Source: Chloroflexota bacterium
GTDB taxonomy: Bacteria > Chloroflexota > UBA11872 > UBA12225 > JAJDUF01
Assembly (NCBI GenBank): GCA_022826725.1
Contig: JAJDUF010000011.1
Coordinates: 222,891 to 286,890, forward strand
Reading direction: 5' to 3'
DNA length: 64,000 bases
Part shown: piece after piece, positions 59,928-64,000 of the stretch
Layout: each line of letters opens with the position of its first letter
Numbering within the stretch: position 1 is the stretch's first letter
Translations under genes and position numbers: made by a program
Notes under the pieces: generated by a model
What the model was told of the DNA's origin: nothing
Database searches by the model: none
The model's input: only the letters and a program-made list of their open reading frames with translations

Positions 59928-59994
59928 CGCGGTATGCTCCCTTCAGTATCATAGTAACGGTCTGTCGGCTAAGCCGGTAGGTGAGGGGGAGGCC

Positions 59995-60774
59995 ATGCGT
60001 GAAGCGTGGGTCAGCATTCTGGCGAATCTCGTCGCTCTCGTCGCCATCTATAGCGCCTTTTCCATCGCTATCGCCATCGCGCAGGCGCTCGGACCGGCCA
60101 CTCCGATCAATCAGGTTCTCACGTTGGCCGGCGCCATTGTGCTGGGGCTGGTGGGCGTATCCGGTGCGCTGTTCAAGCTCAGTGACTGGTTTGCGCGGCA
60201 TATTGAGATCGACGAGGAGGAGCCGGCTTCCTCCGACGCAACGCAACCCGCTCGCGGAGACCCGGAGCACGCCCGGCGTGCTGGCCTGGACGCAAGCACG
60301 GTGTACATGGGGATCGGCGGCCTGCGGTTTCGCCTGGAGTCGCAGGCGTTGATGCGGCAGCACCTCTTCGGACTTGGCGGTCCACCCTGGTATGAGCCAC
60401 TGTGGGCGCTGGTCGTGCGCGTCGCCGCGACCGGCTTGTGGGTCTACGTGGCGCTTTTTGTCGGCGTCTGGGCACTCGGTCAGGCGATGTTGTGGTTCTC
60501 GGAGTTGGCCGTCTCGCCCGGGGTGCTCAACGCGGTGATTGCGGTCGTGCTCTGCGTGGTTACGGCGGTAGTGCTGCTCCTGCCGGCGTGTCTCGCTGGG
60601 TGCAGTGCCTATTGGTCCTGGTTTGTCTGGCGTGGCGACTGGCCGGCGTGGCGCAAGCTGGGGATGACTTTGGCGCTCCTAGTCAGCGGCTACCTGGTGA
60701 GCGGTGCCCTCGGCGCCCTGATTCAGACGGTAAATAGCACGCTGACGACCCTGCGCCACACGCTGCTCATCTGA
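59995..60774 (+). CDS. Membrane protein, unknown function
   Basis: The 259-aa product has about five hydrophobic helices (near 10-30, 42-62, 137-160, 175-203 and 225-245) and one polar, acidic loop (about 75-105). No family is recognised. ATG 59995 has GAGGGGGAGG close upstream, so the start is sound. It has no partner gene on the same strand. Confidence 0.75.
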   Translation: MREAWVSILANLVALVAIYSAFSIAIAIAQALGPATPINQVLTLAGAIVLGLVGVSGALFKLSDWFARHIEIDEEEPASSDATQPARGDPEHARRAGLDASTVYMGIGGLRFRLESQALMRQHLFGLGGPPWYEPLWALVVRVAATGLWVYVALFVGVWALGQAMLWFSELAVSPGVLNAVIAVVLCVVTAVVLLLPACLAGCSAYWSWFVWRGDWPAWRKLGMTLALLVSGYLVSGALGALIQTVNSTLTTLRHTLLI

Positions 60775-60778
60775 GCGG

Positions 60779-60862
60779 GCCTAACCCCCAACCCCTTCCC
60801 TCCAGGGAAGGGGAGTCCGCGCGACGACCGGCCGGCCGCTGCGGCGGGGGACCATAGGGGGA
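60779..60862 (+). repeat. Two palindromic repeats in tandem (A-like and B types)
   Basis: CTAACCCCCAACCCCTTCCC with TCCAGGGAAGGGGAGTC forms the A-like hairpin; GCTGCGGCGGGGGACCATAG with GGGGGAC is an inverted B-type fragment. The pair lies between two convergent genes. Confidence 0.6.
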
Positions 60863-60867
60863 CAAAC

Positions 60868-61656
60868 TTACGCCAGACGCGACTCGACGGCGCGGCGGCG
60901 CATAGGTGAGTCGGCGAACACAGCGTCGCCGCCGTCCACGTTGACCGCCAGCCCGGTGACCCAGGCCGCCTCGTCGGAGGCCAGCCAGAGCGCCGCATAG
61001 GCCACGTCGGCGGCGTTGCCGAGCCGGTCGAGCTGGCGAGCGGCCGGGCTGACGCGCCCATCGGCGCTCTCGGCCAGCTGCTCCCACATGATGCCCGGGC
61101 ACATCGCGTGGACGCGGATATTCTTCGGGAACAGCTCACGCGCCAGGTTACGGGCGCCGCCGATCAGTCCCGCTTTCGCGGCGGCGTAGGCGCTATTTGC
61201 ATCCTGAACAACCAGATCGGCGGCCGACACGGTGATGATGCAGCCCCCGCCAACTGCTTCGAGGTGCGGCACTGCCTGGCGGGTCAGCCAGTAGAGCGAG
61301 CGCAGATTGTTGGCGAGTGCCCCTTCCCAGAAGTCCGCCGGCAGCGATTCGACAGCGTACTTGGGCGTGAAGAAGCCGCCGGCGTTGTGATACACGATGT
61401 CGAGCTGCCCAAAGGCCGCCACCGCCGCCTGAATGGCGCTCTGGGCGCCGGCCTCGGTGCTCACGTCGGCTTGCACCGCCCGCGCCGCGCCGCCAAAGCC
61501 CTCGATCCGCTCGACGGTGCCGGCGGTGCTCCCTGCGCCGCGAGCCGCGACGACCACCTTGGCGCCCTCTTGGGCAAAGAGCGTCGCTACCGCCCGGCCC
61601 ATGTTCGGTCCCGCTCCGGCTACCAATGCCACTTTGCCTGCCAATCGTCCCGCCAT
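60868..61656 (-). CDS. Short-chain dehydrogenase/reductase (SDR)
   Basis: An NAD(P)-dependent oxidoreductase of the classical SDR type. The 262-aa protein has AGAGPNMGRAVA (cofactor loop, with N-M in place of the usual G-I), QADVSTEA, YHNAGG, IITVSAAD with the catalytic Ser, SAYAAAKAGLI (YxxxK) and NVDGGDAVF near the end. ATG 61656 is chosen as GGAGGGA lies seven bases upstream. The substrate is unknown. The start of the tandem methyltransferase's 3' end lies 50 bases upstream on the same strand. Confidence 0.93.
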   Translation of the reverse strand: MAGRLAGKVALVAGAGPNMGRAVATLFAQEGAKVVVAARGAGSTAGTVERIEGFGGAARAVQADVSTEAGAQSAIQAAVAAFGQLDIVYHNAGGFFTPKYAVESLPADFWEGALANNLRSLYWLTRQAVPHLEAVGGGCIITVSAADLVVQDANSAYAAAKAGLIGGARNLARELFPKNIRVHAMCPGIMWEQLAESADGRVSPAARQLDRLGNAADVAYAALWLASDEAAWVTGLAVNVDGGDAVFADSPMRRRAVESRLA

Positions 61657-61705
61657 TGCTGTTCCCTCCGTTGCGTGGTTGGGCGAGGCGATCAGCCGTT
61701 CGCCC

Positions 61706-63265
61706 CTACGGTTTCTCGGCAACCAGGATGATATGCCGGCTCTCGCGTGTCAACTCGCCACCGGTCCAATCCCCGTAGTATGCAACCGGCCGCAGCCCGG
61801 CGGCCGCGACCATCCGCGTCAGCTCCGTTGCCGTGTAGAGACGCACTGCGAAACTAACTTGGCGACGCTGTCTGTCCTCGTGCCAGGTCAACTCCGTCCG
61901 GTTGAGGCCGCGCACCGGATCGAAGGAGCGTTCTTGCAGCAGCACCAGCCCGTCGCGCTCGTCCCAGTCGCGAGTGCGATACGTGCTCACCACGCGGTCG
62001 CGGTTGGACACGTCAATGAGCAGGCGGCCACCCGGTTTGAGCACCTGGGCGGCGCTGGCCAGCACGCGCTGATTCTCGTGGTCGTCGGAGAAGTAGCCAA
62101 AGGAATTCCAGATGCTGATGACTGCATCGAACCGCCCCGACCACTCCGATGGGGTGTCGCGCATGTCGGCGTGGTGCCACTCGGCAGCCACACCGGACTG
62201 GGCGGCGCGTTCGCGTCCGACGGCGAGCAACGGCTCGCTCGAGTCCAGGCCGGTCACCTGAAAGCCGCGTCGCGCGAGCGGTACGGCGATCCGACCGTAG
62301 CCGCAGGCGAGGTCTAGGATACGCCCCTCCGGCGGTAGCTCCAAGAGCGACACCAGCCCCGCGACCTCCGCTGGCTCGTGGTCCGGCGTTGAGCTAGATG
62401 GCCAGAGGTGTAGAAAGGTCTCTTCGAAGAACGATTCCCACCACGGCAACTCGGCAGGACGATCAACTTCGACCGGCCGTGGTTGCTCGCTTGGCTTCTC
62501 TGCGACGAGCGCCAGACGCCAGCTTTCGTGCGTCAACTCCCCGCCGGCGAGGCCGCCATAGGTAGCGACCGGTTCGAGTCCCGCCGCGCGGAGCAGCGCC
62601 GCAAGCTCGGTCGGCGTGTACAGCCGCACGCTGTGGCGTAGCGACTGGCGCTCACCGTCTTCATCCCACCGGTCTACGGTGCTGGCTACGCCACGGATCG
62701 GGTCAAAGCGCACCTCCGTACAGACCAGCAGCCCGTCCGCTTCGTACCAACCGCGCTCGCGGAACCGTCCCATGACGCCATCGCGATTCATTGACTCGAT
62801 CAGGAACCGGCCGCCGGGTTTCAACGCCTGTGCGACACCAGCGAGCACACGCTGATTCTCGGCCTCGTCGTCGAAATAGCCGAATGCCGTGAAGATGTTG
62901 ATGATGTAGTCGAAGCGGCCCGCCCATTCGGCCGGAATATCGCGCATATCGGCGCGGTGCCACTCCACGCCGACGCCGGCCGTGTCGGCTGCCGCGCGTG
63001 CCACGTCGAGCAATTGCTCGCTGAGGTCCAGCCCGGTGACCCGGTAGCCGCGCTGGGCCAGCGGCACGGCGATGCGCCCCTGCCCGCAGGCTAAGTCGAG
63101 GATTGCCGCGCCGGGCGTCGGTTGGAGTAGATCGAGCACGCCCGCGACCTCGCGCTCGGTCCGCTCCGGCGTCAGGTGGGAAGACCACAGTCGCAGATAG
63201 CTCCCATCGGCGAAAATGCGTTGCCACCACGGGGCAGCAGTCGGATCGGAGTCTTGGGCAGTCAT
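61706..63265 (-). CDS. Tandem-duplicated SAM methyltransferase (two domains in one chain)
   Basis: The 519-aa protein holds two related methyltransferase domains. Domain 1 (about 1-255) has AAILDLACGQGRIAVPLAQR, VTGLDLSEQLL, WHRADMRDIPAEW and LKPGGRFLIES. Domain 2 (about 268-519) repeats this: RILDLACGYGRIAVPLARR, VTGLDSSEPLL, WHHADMRDTPSEW and LKPGGRLLIDV. Even the ends match (GGLAGGELTHES and GDWTGGELTRES, both followed by VAEKP). Both SAM sites look intact. The duplication is clear; the substrate is not. ATG 63265 has no obvious strong ribosome binding site. Confidence 0.92.
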   Translation of the reverse strand: MTAQDSDPTAAPWWQRIFADGSYLRLWSSHLTPERTEREVAGVLDLLQPTPGAAILDLACGQGRIAVPLAQRGYRVTGLDLSEQLLDVARAAADTAGVGVEWHRADMRDIPAEWAGRFDYIINIFTAFGYFDDEAENQRVLAGVAQALKPGGRFLIESMNRDGVMGRFRERGWYEADGLLVCTEVRFDPIRGVASTVDRWDEDGERQSLRHSVRLYTPTELAALLRAAGLEPVATYGGLAGGELTHESWRLALVAEKPSEQPRPVEVDRPAELPWWESFFEETFLHLWPSSSTPDHEPAEVAGLVSLLELPPEGRILDLACGYGRIAVPLARRGFQVTGLDSSEPLLAVGRERAAQSGVAAEWHHADMRDTPSEWSGRFDAVISIWNSFGYFSDDHENQRVLASAAQVLKPGGRLLIDVSNRDRVVSTYRTRDWDERDGLVLLQERSFDPVRGLNRTELTWHEDRQRRQVSFAVRLYTATELTRMVAAAGLRPVAYYGDWTGGELTRESRHIILVAEKP

Positions 63266-63283
63266 CGGATGTGGTCCTTTGGC

Positions 63284-63340
63284 GTCTCACCCCCCGGCCC
63301 CCTCCCCATCGCCAAGCGATAGAGAGGGGGTAGGTCCCAC
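63284..63340 (+). repeat. A-type palindromic repeat
   Basis: GTCTCACCCCCCGGCCCCCT, then CCCCATCGCCAAGCGATAGAGAGGGGGTAGG, with an extra small stem ATCGC/GCGAT in the loop. It lies between the methyltransferase and edge genes. Confidence 0.65.
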
Positions 63341-63372
63341 TACTGGCAGCGCCGTCAGCATGATAGAAGCGC

Positions 63373-63996
63373 TTATAGCTTTTCCCCCCATGTGGCGAGG
63401 GGGAGCGCGAGCGCATCGACGATATCCGCTTGAAGTGCTCCCGATCCGCGCGGCTCCCACTCGTCAAGACTCCATTCGCGTGAGACTTCAAATCCTGGTA
63501 TGACGTTGATGCGCTGCTGGGATAGGTTAGTGATCTCTTCCCGGTCACTTGTGCTGATGATGCCATCGCGCTCCCATCGTCCGGCCCAGAACGACAGTGT
63601 GGCCCTGTCAACGTTCCCCCTATACGATGACTCATCCAAGAAATGGTCAAAGTATCTGTGGGTTTCCAAAGTAGTTTCGGCCCAGATCAAGTGTGTGCCT
63701 TGGATGGAGAAGTGGAGGTTTGCTTCGACCTTCCAACCTTTTAAGGAGAGAAATGCTGCCCTGTCGACCCTGGCGTAGAAATGGCGGGCTTGCCCAACAG
63801 TGTCCGCAGGCCAAAGATGAACCCTGAGCTTCCCCCCGGCTTCAACCCAAATGCCAATTCTCCTAGGGCGTGTCGTCAAATTGAGGATTGGATGGTAAGT
63901 TGATGCTGTAAGTAGGCCAGGAGCAAGTGTAGCATGTCCGCAGCACATCGTAGGCACGACCTTTCCGACCGGGTCTGGAAACGTCTGAAACCCCAT
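63373..63996 (-). CDS. Hypothetical protein at the window edge, possibly partial
   Basis: The frame gives 207 aa from an ATG at 63996, only four bases from the window end, so the true start may lie outside. The protein is soluble and aromatic-rich, with RRIGIWVEAGGKLRVHLW and FDHFLDESSYRGNVDRATLS. No family is recognised. Base composition is less GC-rich than in neighbouring genes, which suggests an accessory gene. Confidence 0.6.
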   Translation of the reverse strand: MGFQTFPDPVGKVVPTMCCGHATLAPGLLTASTYHPILNLTTRPRRIGIWVEAGGKLRVHLWPADTVGQARHFYARVDRAAFLSLKGWKVEANLHFSIQGTHLIWAETTLETHRYFDHFLDESSYRGNVDRATLSFWAGRWERDGIISTSDREEITNLSQQRINVIPGFEVSREWSLDEWEPRGSGALQADIVDALALPLATWGEKL

Positions 63997-64000
63997 TTGC

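Noticed and set aside
63480..63500. ACTTCAAATCC resembling a tRNA-Sec anticodon loop
   Set aside because: Flanking bases do not form an anticodon stem, and there are no acceptor or T arms; it lies within a coding frame.

Overview
The window is a GC-rich bacterial chromosome segment with about 55 protein genes, one tRNA-Trp gene and two T-box riboswitches. The gene set fits a member of the Chloroflexota, possibly near Thermomicrobia: large YfhO-like and GT-C membrane proteins, a GT-C protein with a C-terminal beta domain, a short primary sigma factor and T-box control of tRNA synthetase genes. This placement is inference; no rRNA gene is present.

Layout. 1-1.1 kb: tail of an unknown gene and a frameshifted gene that may be Imm49-like. 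1.3-10.9 kb: translation block, T-box(Thr)-thrS-asd-rpmI-rplT-rRNA/tRNA methyltransferase-T-box(Phe)-pheS-pheT-small gene. asd sits where infC usually lies. 11-14 kb (minus): primary sigma factor and a GPH-type symporter. 14.2-22 kb (plus): MarR regulator with two half-size ABC exporters, a small acidic protein, uvrC and a secreted L,D-transpeptidase-like protein. 22-24.9 kb (minus): NYN-domain protein, pyrG and tRNA-Trp. 25-33.4 kb (plus): SppA-like protease and three large membrane proteins for surface glycan or lipid-linked sugar work. 33.5-39.5 kb (minus): a Spx/ArsC-family gene with an in-frame UGA, glmS, an M23 peptidase, a small protein and an HTH-MBL fusion. 39.7-44.7 kb (plus): selB, a membrane protein, a methyltransferase, mobA and a Uma2 protein. 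44.8-58.3 kb (almost all minus): Nudix, 2-hydroxyacid dehydrogenase, family 4 UDG, RecB-like/DEDD nuclease, cupredoxin, YqeK-like HD protein, BirA, SecG, TpiA, stand-alone AICAR transformylase, hisIE-hisF-hisA-hisH, YggT and YggS. 58.4-64 kb: DegV, phosphodiesterase, membrane protein, SDR, a tandem duplicated methyltransferase and an edge gene.

The most exciting observation is at 33490-33849 (minus). A full-length Spx/ArsC-family protein reads through an in-frame UGA exactly where the family has the first Cys of its CxxC motif, giving UTSC. The gene has a good ribosome binding site. Twenty-three nucleotides after the UGA comes a perfect 8-bp hairpin whose apical loop begins GG, as expected for a bacterial SECIS element. 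The selenocysteine elongation factor gene selB lies only 6 kb away, and mobA (molybdenum cofactor, used by Sec-containing formate dehydrogenases) follows it. A selenocysteine redox regulator or reductase downstream of glmS is the best reading.

The intergenic space is rich in short palindromic repeats of at least four families, often joined in mosaics. One family shows compensatory base changes between copies. Repeat copies in frame upstream of two genes create false N-terminal extensions, so starts were moved inward there.
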